Source of the DNA: an uncultured Clostridia bacterium | GTDB taxonomy: Bacteria > Bacillota > Clostridia > UBA1381 | Direction of reading: 5' to 3' | DNA length: 64,000 nucleotides | Assembly: GCA_947626075.1 (NCBI GenBank) | Contig: CANQQW010000002.1 | Coordinates: 1-64,000 of the forward strand | In this document: positions 20,306-30,759 of the stretch, in pieces | How positions within the stretch are numbered: the stretch's first letter is position 1 | Layout of the letters: each line of letters opens with the position of its first letter | Notes under the pieces: model-generated | The model's database searches: none | What the model saw: the letters and a program-made list of their open reading frames with translations, nothing else | Told to the model about the DNA's origin: nothing | Translations under genes and position numbers: made by a program

Positions 20306-22387
20306 TCATTCCCCGCCTTTAATCTTTACCGCCGCGCGGACACCGTACACATTGTCCACGTTGGTGTGCAGAATAAATCCGTCGTTTTTCATGTATCTCT
20401 GCATTTTATCGTTATAGCCGTAGGGACACAAAATCCAGTACGAGCCGTTTACGTCAATATCCTCCATCATGTCGAGAGTCGGTATATATATCATATCGTC
20501 CACATAGCGGCGGTACGCCGTCTCGCTCAGGTCAGCCACCTCTTTGGGCGACGCGTTCCAAAAATGCGTGTGATTCCCCGCCTGCGCCATGCCTCTGTCG
20601 TTATACGTCAGCATTACCTCGTTGCTCTTCGGTATTATTCTCGCAAGCTCGTCCATAGTAAATTCCGTGATGAATCCGCTGTTAAGCCATTGGCGCAAGT
20701 CGCTCGTCTCCCACATATTATTCTCGCCGTCAAACGCCATTTCCGCGACACATTCCTTTGTTACAAGCTCCATGCTGCCGTCGTCGTACCCGCGCATGAC
20801 GTCCCACTTTATCGGCTCGCCGCCGTACATTCCAAATTCAACGGTTTTTTTGGGCGGCTCGATACTCAGCGCAATGACGACCGCGGCAAGCGCGGCGAGA
20901 GAAATAATTCTGCCCCGGCGGCGCATATTGACGATGCTTATGATTATTACGGCAAGCACAATATCCATAAAGTTGGTAAAGAGGAACATATGCTTCATAA
21001 TATCCGCCTCGCCGTTGCCGATAACAGGCAGACACATATTTATCCACAGTCCCGCTATAAGGACGTACATCGCCATAATCAGGTACAGCCTTTCAGCGTT
21101 CGCGCCCCGATTCGACCGCACAAGATAAATATGTACAAGCACAACGTACAGCGTCATTATAAGCGCGATTATAAAGACTATAATCGGATTATACAAAAAT
21201 CTTGACGCTGTGCGTATATCGCTCCACAGGCTGTATCGGTCGGAGTAGTCCATAATCACCGTTTCAGAATTTCCGCAGTTTAAGGGTCTCAGACACGACG
21301 CGTTTTCTATCGAGAACGCAACCTTATGTATAAACCTTATCGGGTGGCGAATATAGAAAAACACTATGTCCGCCTTTGAAATCTTATCGTAGAAATCCCT
21401 TTGAAATTCGGGCGTTGTTATATCTATAGGATACTCGTCCGCGTCCATGTACGCGTGGGTATTGATAAGCGGCTCGTACTTCTCATCAAGCCCGAGCTGC
21501 TTTAAGTCCTTTTCGGGAGTTTCCGTTTCCTTGAGCGCGCCGAAAAATACCGACTGGTACGTTGTGTCGTTATGCATCCACGCGGGAATACTCGCGTAGA
21601 GGTTGGCTATACAGACCGCGGCAAGCATTACCGACACGGCTATACCGATTCGGTAGGGCTTGTCCGTGCGCAGAAACGCGAACGACAGCGCCAAAAGAGA
21701 TACTATTATCGCGTACGGGACGTTCGCGAGCTTCGAGCCTGCGAAAAAGTACAGCGACACGAAAAAACACGCTATTTTCGGTATCGTCGGGCGCTTGTAA
21801 ATAAGCAGTCCGAGCGCGATAAGCATCATAAGAGACACGTACTGAAGCGGCTCGCCGTAGAAAGAGTTGAAATAAAGTATATATCCCGCGTCGCAGAACA
21901 TTATTATAAATATTACAAACACTGTTATTTGCAGTTTTCGCGGGTAGTCCGCAAAGAACGTGAATATGCCCCACGCCGCCATTGACAGCATAAGTATGTA
22001 TATAAACGCGAGATACGCTATGTTATAGTCTGTCTCGTCCTTTACAAGCACTGTATTCACGATGAAATTCATCAGCTTTGACGCCTTTATTATTATAAAC
22101 TGCGGCGAAGAGTATATGTCCTCCTCCTCGTTGTCGGAGCACAGGTATGAGACTTTTTCCCAAAACGTGCGTCCCTCGACGTTCATCTTGTAGTCCTGTT
22201 TGAAAAGGTAGTAGTAGTTATCCTCATCAGCGTACTCCATATTGTTTACGAGCAGGACGCGCCTGAAATCGCCGTTATCGGAAAGTCCTATGTTGTCTCC
22301 CATGTACAGCACGGAAAAAGTGAGCAAAAATACGATAATTGCTCCAGCAAGAGGCAATATTCTTTTATTATCCTTGAATGAAACCAT
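20306..22387 (-). CDS. Multipass membrane protein with C-terminal soluble DUF6273-like domain
   Basis: ~12 hydrophobic segments, then FGMYGGEPIKWDVMRG...WETSDLRQWLNSGFITEFTMDE...I.YIPTLDMMEDI. Confidence 0.65.
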   Translation of the reverse strand: MVSFKDNKRILPLAGAIIVFLLTFSVLYMGDNIGLSDNGDFRRVLLVNNMEYADEDNYYYLFKQDYKMNVEGRTFWEKVSYLCSDNEEEDIYSSPQFIIIKASKLMNFIVNTVLVKDETDYNIAYLAFIYILMLSMAAWGIFTFFADYPRKLQITVFVIFIIMFCDAGYILYFNSFYGEPLQYVSLMMLIALGLLIYKRPTIPKIACFFVSLYFFAGSKLANVPYAIIVSLLALSFAFLRTDKPYRIGIAVSVMLAAVCIANLYASIPAWMHNDTTYQSVFFGALKETETPEKDLKQLGLDEKYEPLINTHAYMDADEYPIDITTPEFQRDFYDKISKADIVFFYIRHPIRFIHKVAFSIENASCLRPLNCGNSETVIMDYSDRYSLWSDIRTASRFLYNPIIVFIIALIMTLYVVLVHIYLVRSNRGANAERLYLIMAMYVLIAGLWINMCLPVIGNGEADIMKHMFLFTNFMDIVLAVIIISIVNMRRRGRIISLAALAAVVIALSIEPPKKTVEFGMYGGEPIKWDVMRGYDDGSMELVTKECVAEMAFDGENNMWETSDLRQWLNSGFITEFTMDELARIIPKSNEVMLTYNDRGMAQAGNHTHFWNASPKEVADLSETAYRRYVDDMIYIPTLDMMEDIDVNGSYWILCPYGYNDKMQRYMKNDGFILHTNVDNVYGVRAAVKIKGGE

Positions 22388-22470
22388 AGCCTTATCCTCC
22401 GCGCGGCGCGGCTTCTTTCGCCGCTTTAAACAAAACAGGCGGAAAAACCGTTTCCGCCCGACAAATTCTA

Positions 22471-22932
22471 TTAATATAAATGGCTCTTTCTGCTGTATCC
22501 TCCGGAGCGTTTGGAATCGTTATTGCGTCTTAATGTCTGCATCTTCTCGTCGCTGTCCTGCTTAAACTTCGACAGCTTATCCTCAAACGAAAGGCTGTCG
22601 GTATGATGCGCTCCCCAATCAATTTCAGCGGGACGCACATGTCCTGTACGGCGCGCGTCCTCATTCCCCTTATTTTCCGGCGTAAACGCCTTTTCTTTCT
22701 TATCGCCGGCTTGCTTAATGGAAAGGCTTATCTTTCCCGACTCGTCAATCTTTATAACCTTGACCTTTACCGTGTCGCCTTTCTTCACGCACTCGTTAAT
22801 ATCCGTGACATATCCTTGGGATATTTCCGATATATGAACCAGTCCCGACTGCTTGTTGCCTATATCGACAAACGCTCCGAACTTCATCACGCTGACGACC
22901 TTGCCCTCTACTATACTACCAACTGCAACCAT
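22471..22932 (-). CDS. S1 RNA-binding domain protein
   Basis: VGSIVEGKVVSVMKFGAFVDIGNKQSGLVHISEIS. Confidence 0.9.
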   Translation of the reverse strand: MVAVGSIVEGKVVSVMKFGAFVDIGNKQSGLVHISEISQGYVTDINECVKKGDTVKVKVIKIDESGKISLSIKQAGDKKEKAFTPENKGNEDARRTGHVRPAEIDWGAHHTDSLSFEDKLSKFKQDSDEKMQTLRRNNDSKRSGGYSRKSHLY

Positions 22933-22961
22933 AACTGCTTTGTTTTCCCTCTCCTATTCGT

Positions 22962-23282
22962 TTATTGCTGCTCACCGGATACGTCTATAAAAATCTTGGC
23001 GTTGCTTTTTACAAGACCGAGCTTTTCAGAGGCTATCTTCTCTATGTACTCGTCGGTATTGACTTTGTTTTTAAGCTCCTCAACCTCTTTTTGGCGTTCC
23101 TGCTCGTATTCAATTTGAGTGTTAAGACGGGCTATCTCCGCCTTTGCCGCTCTAATCTGCGGGATTTGTATAAGTCCCTTAAACGTCATAGCGCCCACAA
23201 GCAGGACTAATATAAGCATCTTTATCTGTCTTTTGTGTTCAATTACAAAGTCAGTGATTTTGTTTTTGTACTCGCTTAGCAT
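22962..23282 (-). CDS. Septum formation initiator (DivIC/FtsB-like)
   Basis: Single TM plus coiled coil, YIEKIASEKLGLVKSN; next to yabQ/yabP. Confidence 0.85.
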   Translation of the reverse strand: MLSEYKNKITDFVIEHKRQIKMLILVLLVGAMTFKGLIQIPQIRAAKAEIARLNTQIEYEQERQKEVEELKNKVNTDEYIEKIASEKLGLVKSNAKIFIDVSGEQQ

Positions 23283-23706
23283 CGGCTTCGCGGCTCCTTT
23301 GTATCATATTTTTATACCGTTTTCTTAACGGTACTATTAGAATTTTATACAAAAACCGCGACGGTGTCAAGAGTATTTTGAAAATAAGTCTTACAAATTT
23401 CAAAATATTTTCGATAATCAGCAGAAAAAGCTTTAAAATCCACCGGCTTACAAGCAGGAAATAAAATATTCCGCCGAGCAGAAGTCCTATCACCTCATAT
23501 GCTCTGAACGCGCCGTCGTTAAAGTTCCACACGCACGCCGCGCTTATAAACAGCGCCGACGCGCAAAAAAGCGCGTCGCTTACCGCCACAACGAGCGCGG
23601 GAGGCTCCGCGGCTATGCGGAAAGCGCGGAAAATATCGAACATAAGCGATACAGCCGCGCCGCAAGCCACCATTATAAGAAATACGAAAAGATCCCGGCT
23701 CATCAT
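23251..23706 (-). CDS. yabQ: Spore cortex biosynthesis protein YabQ
   Basis: Membrane protein with FDIFRAFRIA, synteny with yabP/divIC. Confidence 0.85.
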   Translation of the reverse strand: MMSRDLFVFLIMVACGAAVSLMFDIFRAFRIAAEPPALVVAVSDALFCASALFISAACVWNFNDGAFRAYEVIGLLLGGIFYFLLVSRWILKLFLLIIENILKFVRLIFKILLTPSRFLYKILIVPLRKRYKNMIQRSREADAKRVQKQNH

Positions 23707-23960
23707 TTGAACAGTCCCGCGAAGAAGCCGTCGCCCGCGGAGGCGGTATACTGCGCCGACTGCACTTCGCCGTGTACCTCAAGCGTGCCGCTTACGGTGT
23801 CGAGCTGGCTTATGCTGAGCTTCTTGCCCTTTATCACAAGTCCGCCCATAGACGTTTTCAAAATTACCTTACTCTCGCTGAACTCCGACACATCCTTTAC
23901 GCCCGTAAGCGTCATGTGCTCCCTGTTTTTCATTGTGATAAGATGCTCCGCTCTTTCCAT
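23703..23960 (-). CDS. yabP: Sporulation protein YabP
   Basis: HMTLTGVKDVSEFSESKVILKTSMGGLVIKGKKLSI. Confidence 0.9.
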   Translation of the reverse strand: MERAEHLITMKNREHMTLTGVKDVSEFSESKVILKTSMGGLVIKGKKLSISQLDTVSGTLEVHGEVQSAQYTASAGDGFFAGLFK

Positions 23961-24045
23961 GCCGTTCCCCTCCCGTTTTTTACCCGAATTTATTCTTATC
24001 GGTAAAATATATATGAGAGAGGAAGCGTTTTTATTACAAAAGCCG

Positions 24046-24288
24046 CTACGAAAGCGGCTTGTACATGGAAGAGGCGTCGTTTTTGAGCACGTGCTCAGCC
24101 AGTGCGGTTACCTGCACCCTTATTATTCTCTCGCCCATTTTAATTTCTATTATATCGTTTTCCTTTACGTCGTGCGACGCTTTCGCAACCTTGCCGTTTA
24201 CCGTTATCCTGCCTTGGTCGCAAGCCTCGTTCGCCACGCTGCGGCGCTTTATCAGTCTTGAAACTTTTAAATATTTATCTATTCTCAT
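24046..24288 (-). CDS. S4-domain RNA-binding protein (RqcP/YabO-like)
   Basis: MRIDKYLKVSRLIKRRSVANEACDQGRITVNGKVAK. Confidence 0.92.
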   Translation of the reverse strand: MRIDKYLKVSRLIKRRSVANEACDQGRITVNGKVAKASHDVKENDIIEIKMGERIIRVQVTALAEHVLKNDASSMYKPLS

Positions 24289-24342
24289 ACCAATCCTCCG
24301 ATTAATCGCTTACGGACATTCCGATTTTACGCGATATGAAAT

Positions 24343-24371
24343 ACGGGCGCCGCGCATAACGCGGCACCCGT
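24343..24371 (-). terminator. Terminator after HU gene
   Basis: acgggcgccgcg/cgcggcacccgt dyad (one wobble) immediately downstream of HU on the minus strand. Confidence 0.6.
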
Positions 24372-24389
24372 AAATTTAATAAAGCTCAA

Positions 24390-24665
24390 TTATTTGTTTA
24401 CAACGTCCTTAAGCGCCTTGCCCGCCTTGAATGCGGGAACCTTTGAAGCAGCAATCTTAATTGTCTCACCTGTACGAGGATTCTTGCCTGTTCTTGCGTC
24501 TCTCTTTCTAACCTCGAATGTGCCGAAGCCTACAAGCTGTACCTTATCGCCCGCCTTTAAAGCGTCGGCGATCGAAGCCGTAACTGCCGCTACTGCCTTT
24601 TCGGCATCCTTCTTTGATAATTCTGCTTTCTGAGCCACTGCTGCTACTAACTCTGTTTTGTTCAT
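24390..24665 (-). CDS. HU family DNA-binding protein
   Basis: [25 protein letters not shown]...[22 protein letters not shown]. Confidence 0.97.
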   Translation of the reverse strand: MNKTELVAAVAQKAELSKKDAEKAVAAVTASIADALKAGDKVQLVGFGTFEVRKRDARTGKNPRTGETIKIAASKVPAFKAGKALKDVVNK

Positions 24666-24955
24666 GATTTTTCCTCCTAATCATTCAAAAAAATTTTTTG
24701 TTCATAAACTGAACATTTTTTCACAGAAATGCCTGTCTTGCATAATTTTATTACATTTTTTTTGATATGTCAATACTTTTACGTCATTTTAAGCCAATTT
24801 TACCAAAAAAATTTAAATCGGAGCAACTTTCCGCCTTGCTTGCAAGGGGCAGAGATTGCAAGCGACCGCAAGCCGAACGGCAAAACGAAGCGAGGACGCT
24901 CTTACACGAAGCGGAGATTGCAAAGGTGAAGAAGCGGGAGGCATCCGTGCTTAGA

Positions 24956-25258
24956 TTATAATTTCAGTGATTTTAAGAAATCGGCAAGCTGTAATTGCTG
25001 CGTTTCATTAAGCTTTTCTATCTCGGCTTTTAGGAATATGTTAGGCTTATTGCCCGCTGTTTCCTCCGTGTCAAAAAAATCCCTGAGCGTCACGCCCAGC
25101 GCGTCACAAAAATATGAAAGAGTTTCTACTGTCGGATTTTTGTTCCCGAGTTCAACATCGCGTAGGTAGCTTTGGGAAATACCCGCCAAATTTGCGAGTT
25201 TATTCACCGTGATACCTCTTTGCTCGCGCAAAGTTTTTATTCTGAGTCCCACATTCAT
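24956..25258 (-). CDS. XRE-family helix-turn-helix regulator
   Basis: MNVGLRIKTLREQRGITVNKLANLAGISQSYLRDVELGNKNPTVETL. Confidence 0.9.
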   Translation of the reverse strand: MNVGLRIKTLREQRGITVNKLANLAGISQSYLRDVELGNKNPTVETLSYFCDALGVTLRDFFDTEETAGNKPNIFLKAEIEKLNETQQLQLADFLKSLKL

Positions 25259-25382
25259 ATCTAAATACCTCCGTCTACAGTATAACATCAGCAGAGGAAA
25301 AGAATTATATTTATAGAGTTGACAATTAATATTTATAGATATATAATGTTATTGCTAAAGCGACAATTCAGGTGGTGGGGTT

Positions 25383-26993
25383 ATGAAAAAATCGGAAATA
25401 CGATATGTCTGTATGACGGCATTTTCAATTTTGTGTCTGCTGCTCATTCAGAGATTTGCCTGCGCCTTAAGCTATACGCCCGTTATGGATGACTGGTTTT
25501 TATACGGCGATATGTGCGATGACATTTGGACGCAGTTTATAATCCCAAACCAAAAATTTTCCATAAGACCGCTCGCGGGTCTTATCGACATATTTATTGT
25601 GGGACCTATGTTCGGTTCGCTGTGGCTTGTAAAGCTTTTTATATGCGCAATGCTTGTTTCCTCCGCGCTGATGCTGTGCCGCGTCCTGTATAAGGACGGT
25701 TTCGCGTCGGGAGGATTTATCATACTTATGATATGTTTATTCCCTCTTAATCTCGAAGCGACGTATTGGCTCGCGGCGGCTGTGCGAAGCGTGAGCGCGC
25801 TGTTTTTCGTGTCGCTGTCGGCGTTTCTGATTATGAAATACGGAGAATGTAAAAAGGTTCGGTACATAGTATTTTACGTCTTGACGGGTCTTGCCGCCGT
25901 CGGTTTCTGCGAGCAGGTCATACCGCTTTATCTGCTGCTTTGCGTATACTTATTGATAAAGTACGCAGACAAGCGTACTGTGATAATTCCGTTTGTGCAT
26001 ACCGCCGTAATCGCGCTGTATTACATATTCAATCGGCATTGTGAGGTTATAAGCGATCGCGGTCAATTCCTCACGCACGAAGCGGCGCGTCATACGGCTG
26101 TCATAACTTCCGCGCTTTTTAGGATCGTCGGGCAGATAAACGTAAAAATGATTGTCTCGGGTTTTATGCGCGGTATCTCCGTCTTGATTAACGATTACGG
26201 GCTGCCCCTTTTAATCGTATCCGCCGTATGCGTGTTTTTCGCCGTATGCGCTTCACACGGATATTCGGGTAAGACGTTTCGTTTGAGAAAAGCCGTGTTC
26301 GGGTTTATAATGTCGCTGTGCGGAATACTTGTCTTTTACATAATCGAAGATACGCGTTTCAGCGTGCGTTCGGTATTCTTTTTCACCGTTGGAATCGGCG
26401 TCTTTTTTGACGAATTACTTTCTCTTATACCTCAAAAAGTCAGGAGCGCGGTTTGCGTCGCATTTATTTCATGCGCGGCGTTTGTGTTCACGGTTTCGGG
26501 AATCGGTACGGTAAGTCAGTACAACGAAGTGTCAAAACGAGATACGCAGATCGTCCGTAATATGATAAGCGCCGATTACGATAATGATTTGATGTCGTCT
26601 GATAAGTTTGCGTATTTGCTGGATACGTTTACTTATTATCCCGATGTGGACAGCGCGGAGTATTTTGAAAGTATACGCGCCGCGTGCAGCGGTATAGCGG
26701 ATTTGTCGGGATGTCTCATGCACGAGCTGCACACAAGAAACGCAAATCACGTTGTGCCTGTGGAAAACGGCGCGGAATTTCAGTCTGTCGGAGACGGAGC
26801 GAATTTTGAAGCAGACCTGTTATCCGGCAGCTGCCGTTTCTTTGCGCTCATGCCCGATTACAGTGTGATAAATGTATACGCCGTACCCGATGAAGATAAC
26901 TCCTTTTCCTTTACCGCGGAGGGCGGCGAGGTGTACGGTCATATTTACCAACGAGACGGCGCATACGTATTTGAAAAAAATGAAATTCAATAA
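25383..26993 (+). CDS. Multipass membrane protein (possible GT-C-like glycosyltransferase)
   Basis: Many TM segments; early VMDDWFLYGDM acidic motif; AGLIDIFIVG. Confidence 0.6.
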   Translation: MKKSEIRYVCMTAFSILCLLLIQRFACALSYTPVMDDWFLYGDMCDDIWTQFIIPNQKFSIRPLAGLIDIFIVGPMFGSLWLVKLFICAMLVSSALMLCRVLYKDGFASGGFIILMICLFPLNLEATYWLAAAVRSVSALFFVSLSAFLIMKYGECKKVRYIVFYVLTGLAAVGFCEQVIPLYLLLCVYLLIKYADKRTVIIPFVHTAVIALYYIFNRHCEVISDRGQFLTHEAARHTAVITSALFRIVGQINVKMIVSGFMRGISVLINDYGLPLLIVSAVCVFFAVCASHGYSGKTFRLRKAVFGFIMSLCGILVFYIIEDTRFSVRSVFFFTVGIGVFFDELLSLIPQKVRSAVCVAFISCAAFVFTVSGIGTVSQYNEVSKRDTQIVRNMISADYDNDLMSSDKFAYLLDTFTYYPDVDSAEYFESIRAACSGIADLSGCLMHELHTRNANHVVPVENGAEFQSVGDGANFEADLLSGSCRFFALMPDYSVINVYAVPDEDNSFSFTAEGGEVYGHIYQRDGAYVFEKNEIQ

Positions 26994-27007
26994 AGATCAA
27001 AATACTG

Positions 27008-27781
27008 TTATTTTTTGATTAGCTCCCAGAGTTCGTCGAGCTTTTGAGGAGACTGCTCGGCTAAGTCAATCCCCTCATTCCGAGCCGCTTCCTCCATTTT
27101 GGCAAATCGTTTTATAAACTTATCGGAAGCCTTAGTAAGAGAGATTTCCGGAGTAAGTCCCAAATGCCGTCCCAAATTGACGACGCTGAAAAGCAGGTCG
27201 CCGTACTCCTCCTCGACCTTTTCCGCAACGCCCGTATTTTCCGCTTCTTTAAGCTCCGTGATTTCTTCGTCTATCTTGCGGTACACGCCGTCGGCGCTGT
27301 CCCAGTCAAAGCCGACGCTCGCCGCCTTTTTCTGTATTTTTTCGCCGCGCATAAGCGCCGGCAGGTAATGCGGAACGTCCTCGAGCATTGCCGTGTATGA
27401 TGAAAGGTTTTTCTCTTTCTTTTTGTTCTTCTCCCACTGTCCGAGAGCTTCCTCCGCGCTTACCGCCTTGTCCGTGCCGAACACGTGCGTGTGACGGCTT
27501 ATAAGCTTCTCGCAGATCTCATTCACCACGTCGTCAAAGTCAAACGCGCCTCTTTCCTCCGCTATCCGCGCATGGAACGCTACCTGTAAAAGCACGTCGC
27601 CCAGCTCGTTAGCGAACGCGTGATCGTCGCCGCTGTCGAGCGCGTCTATAGCCTCGTAGCACTCTTCTATCATGCTTTTCTTTATGCTCTGATGAGTCTG
27701 CACTCTGTCCCACGGGCATCCGTTCTCGCCGCGCAGACGTATCAGTATGCTTCTTAAATCGTCTACCGTATATTTTTTCAT
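27008..27781 (-). CDS. mazG: Nucleoside triphosphate pyrophosphohydrolase
   Basis: LRGENGCPWDRVQTHQSIKKSMIEECYEAIDA, ELGDVLLQVAFHA. Confidence 0.95.
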   Translation of the reverse strand: MKKYTVDDLRSILIRLRGENGCPWDRVQTHQSIKKSMIEECYEAIDALDSGDDHAFANELGDVLLQVAFHARIAEERGAFDFDDVVNEICEKLISRHTHVFGTDKAVSAEEALGQWEKNKKKEKNLSSYTAMLEDVPHYLPALMRGEKIQKKAASVGFDWDSADGVYRKIDEEITELKEAENTGVAEKVEEEYGDLLFSVVNLGRHLGLTPEISLTKASDKFIKRFAKMEEAARNEGIDLAEQSPQKLDELWELIKK

Positions 27782-27842
27782 AAGTATTCCTCCTTGTATC
27801 CGATTAAGACAATTATATCACTTCCCGCCGAGCTTTACAAGT

Positions 27843-29393
27843 CTAACCTTTTATAACTCTTTTCACCTCTCCCACCGATACCGCGTTGGTTATGAAAAGC
27901 ATAGCCGCGTACGCGAGAAACGATACAGCGCTTACCGCCGCGACGTAGATTATTCCGTTCCCCAGTAACGAAAACGGCGGGGAAATAAGCCGTATCACGA
28001 GCAGCATTACCAAAGCCGCCGCCGCGGGCTTTATAATTATTGACATAATATCGAATTTTAAGCCCAGACATTTATGCACCGCCGTCAAATTCAGTACCAT
28101 TACGAGCGAATACGCCGCTATGGAGCTTATCGCGCTGCCGTATATGTTTATTTCGGGCATCGCAATCAGGAAATAGCTTAATATGAGCTTTACGGCGCTG
28201 CCCGCAAGCGATGTGAAAAACGGCAGTATTATCCTGCCCGACGATTGCAGTATCGCAGACGTCATCTGGGTCACGCACAGCATTACCGCGCACGGCGCGA
28301 CCGCTTTAAGCATAAGCGCTGCCGTGCTGTTACGGAAAAGCACCGACAGTATTTCTCCGCTTGTCGTGTACATTATAACCGCGCACGGAAGCGAAAGCAT
28401 AATCGTAAGACGTATCCCCATGTTCGTGGCTACACGGGCGCGGCGCATATTATCCACTGCTATCGCGCCCGCTATAAGGGGCAATATACTTACCGACAGT
28501 GTTGCGAGTATACCGACGGGCAGATGAAATACGGTAAGCGCGTAACCTGTGTACGCGCCGTAGAGAAATCTCGCATCGTCGGGAGAAAATCCGCCGTCCA
28601 AAAGTCGCGAACGTATAAGCGTCGTGTCCGCAACGTTTATCGCGTTCGACACAACCGAAGCGCATAAAAGCGGCAGCGCGACGGAAAGTAAATCGGAAAT
28701 AATTTCGCGCGTATGCGTGTCCGATTTGCGGTGCGGTTCCTTTTTTTCAAAAATATACATAAACATCAGTATCGCGGTAGCCACAATCTCGCCCGCCGTC
28801 ACGCCCATTATCGCGCCGCCCGCCGTTTTCCACGCGCCGAAGCGCGCAAAAATCACCGCGAGGCAGTAGCCTGCGGCAAGCTTTACCACCGATTCGACAA
28901 CCTGAGAAACGGCTGTGGGTATCATATTTGCCACGCCCTGATAGTAGCTTTTATACGATGTGCCGAGCGCGACAAAAAATACCGCCGGCGAAATCATTCG
29001 TATCGCGTAAACCGCCTGTTCTTCTTTCATCGCGAGCGCGAAAAACGGGGCTAAGAAATATAATAAAAGCGTGCCGATAAGTCCTATGACCGCCAAAAGC
29101 AGCGTTGATACGCGCACAATCTTATATGTGCGCGCTCTTTCGCCGCGCGACGACGACTCGGCGGTAAGCTTTGATATGGCGAACGGCAGTCCCGATATTA
29201 TAAATGACAGAAACATTATGTAAACCTCAAACGCGATATTATATACCGCCATACCCTCCTCGTGAAGTATGTACGTCAGCGGTATCTTGAATACCGCGCC
29301 GAGTATTTTCGATACGGCGTTCGCCGCCATCAGTATCAGCGCGCCCGTCAGAAAGCTTTGCTTTTTCATTCCTACTTCCACCTTCTTAACCAA
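27843..29393 (-). CDS. Oligosaccharide flippase family protein, SpoVB/MurJ-like
   Basis: 12-14 TM; GVFKIPLTYILHEEGMAVYNIAFEVYIMF pattern typical of SpoVB. Confidence 0.85.
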   Translation of the reverse strand: MVKKVEVGMKKQSFLTGALILMAANAVSKILGAVFKIPLTYILHEEGMAVYNIAFEVYIMFLSFIISGLPFAISKLTAESSSRGERARTYKIVRVSTLLLAVIGLIGTLLLYFLAPFFALAMKEEQAVYAIRMISPAVFFVALGTSYKSYYQGVANMIPTAVSQVVESVVKLAAGYCLAVIFARFGAWKTAGGAIMGVTAGEIVATAILMFMYIFEKKEPHRKSDTHTREIISDLLSVALPLLCASVVSNAINVADTTLIRSRLLDGGFSPDDARFLYGAYTGYALTVFHLPVGILATLSVSILPLIAGAIAVDNMRRARVATNMGIRLTIMLSLPCAVIMYTTSGEILSVLFRNSTAALMLKAVAPCAVMLCVTQMTSAILQSSGRIILPFFTSLAGSAVKLILSYFLIAMPEINIYGSAISSIAAYSLVMVLNLTAVHKCLGLKFDIMSIIIKPAAAALVMLLVIRLISPPFSLLGNGIIYVAAVSAVSFLAYAAMLFITNAVSVGEVKRVIKG

Positions 29394-29455
29394 AAAACTT
29401 GTCTTTACATCTTATTTGTGATATAATGGTTTTAGACTAATACGGAGGAGTTAAA

Positions 29456-30721
29456 ATGATTATAGATAAGATTTCAAAGGCTCGCGGCGCTCTCACCGTA
29501 CCGGGCGACAAGTCAATATCGCACCGCGCCGTAATGCTCGGCTCGCTCGCGGACGGCGTTACGGAAATAACGGGATTTTTGCCGGGCGCCGACTGTCTTT
29601 CGACGATAGATTGCTTCCGCGCTATGGGCGTGGATATAAGTATAGGCGAGGAAAAAGTGATTGTGCGCGGCAACGGTATGCGCGGTCTTAAAAGACCCGA
29701 AAAAACGCTTTATACCGGCAACAGCGGCACAACGACGCGTCTTTTGTGCGGTATACTGTCGCCGCAGCCGTTCGACACCGAGATTACGGGCGACGCGTCG
29801 ATATGCAAGCGTCCCATGGGACGCGTTACAAAGCCGCTCTCGCTTATGGGCGCGGATATCGAGAACGAGTACTGTCCGCTGATTATTCACGGTAAGCGTC
29901 TGCACGGTATCGAGTACGATATGCCGGTAGCGTCGGCTCAGGTTAAGACGGCGGTTATTCTCGCCGGACTGTACGCCGAGGGTAAGACTACCGTCAGGGA
30001 AAAAGAAAAATCCCGCGACCATACGGAGCTTATGCTCGGCGCTATGGGCGCGGATATTACGGTTGACGGTCTTAATATAACGGTCGGTAAGACAGAAAGA
30101 CTGTCGGCGGTAAACGTGAATGTGCCGGGAGATATATCGTCGGCGGCGTTCTTTATGGTGCTCGGCTCGATTATGCCAAACAGTGAAATTACAATTAAAA
30201 ACGTGGGCGTAAATCCCACGCGGACGGGTATTATAGATGTTTTAATGGATATGGGCGCGGATATTACGCTTGAAAATATGCGTGAAAGCGCCGGTGAAAG
30301 CGTCGCGGATATTACCGTGCGTTCGTCGCGTCTTAACGGTACGGTGATAGGCGGGGAAATTATACCTCGTCTTATAGACGAGCTGCCCGTTATTGCCGTC
30401 GCGGCGGTGTACGCGGAAGGCACTACGGTGATAAAGGACGCGCGGGAGTTAAAGGTAAAGGAAACGAACAGAATACGCGCCGTAGTCGATGAGTTTAAAA
30501 AGTGCGGCGTTGATATTACGGAAACGGACGACGGTATGATTATAAACGGCGGCAAGAGTATTCACGGCGCGGACTTTAAGACGTACGGCGACCACAGAAT
30601 GGCAATGAGCCTGACGGTGCTCGCGCAGCTTGCGGGCGGCGTTTCAACGCTCGACGACGCGGATTGCGCGCGCGTGTCGTACCCCGGTTTCTTCGATGAT
30701 TTTTATAAGCTCGGAAAATAA
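29456..30721 (+). CDS. aroA: 3-phosphoshikimate 1-carboxyvinyltransferase
   Basis: VPGDKSISHRAVMLGSLADG, TGNSGTTTRLLCGIL, KVKETNRIRAV. Confidence 0.97.
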   Translation: MIIDKISKARGALTVPGDKSISHRAVMLGSLADGVTEITGFLPGADCLSTIDCFRAMGVDISIGEEKVIVRGNGMRGLKRPEKTLYTGNSGTTTRLLCGILSPQPFDTEITGDASICKRPMGRVTKPLSLMGADIENEYCPLIIHGKRLHGIEYDMPVASAQVKTAVILAGLYAEGKTTVREKEKSRDHTELMLGAMGADITVDGLNITVGKTERLSAVNVNVPGDISSAAFFMVLGSIMPNSEITIKNVGVNPTRTGIIDVLMDMGADITLENMRESAGESVADITVRSSRLNGTVIGGEIIPRLIDELPVIAVAAVYAEGTTVIKDARELKVKETNRIRAVVDEFKKCGVDITETDDGMIINGGKSIHGADFKTYGDHRMAMSLTVLAQLAGGVSTLDDADCARVSYPGFFDDFYKLGK

Positions 30722-30728
30722 GTAATTT

Positions 30729-30759
30729 AAAAGCAGGCGTTTTTTAAGCGCCTGCTTTT
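30729..30759. terminator. Terminator shared by aroA (+) and convergent coiled-coil ORF (-)
   Basis: aaaagcaggcg...cgcctgctttt 11-bp dyad; overlaps the minus ORF stop. Confidence 0.8.

Noticed and set aside
18961-20322. 453-aa plus-strand ORF
   Set aside because: Antisense to the phosphatase and Sua5-type genes with no protein-like motifs.
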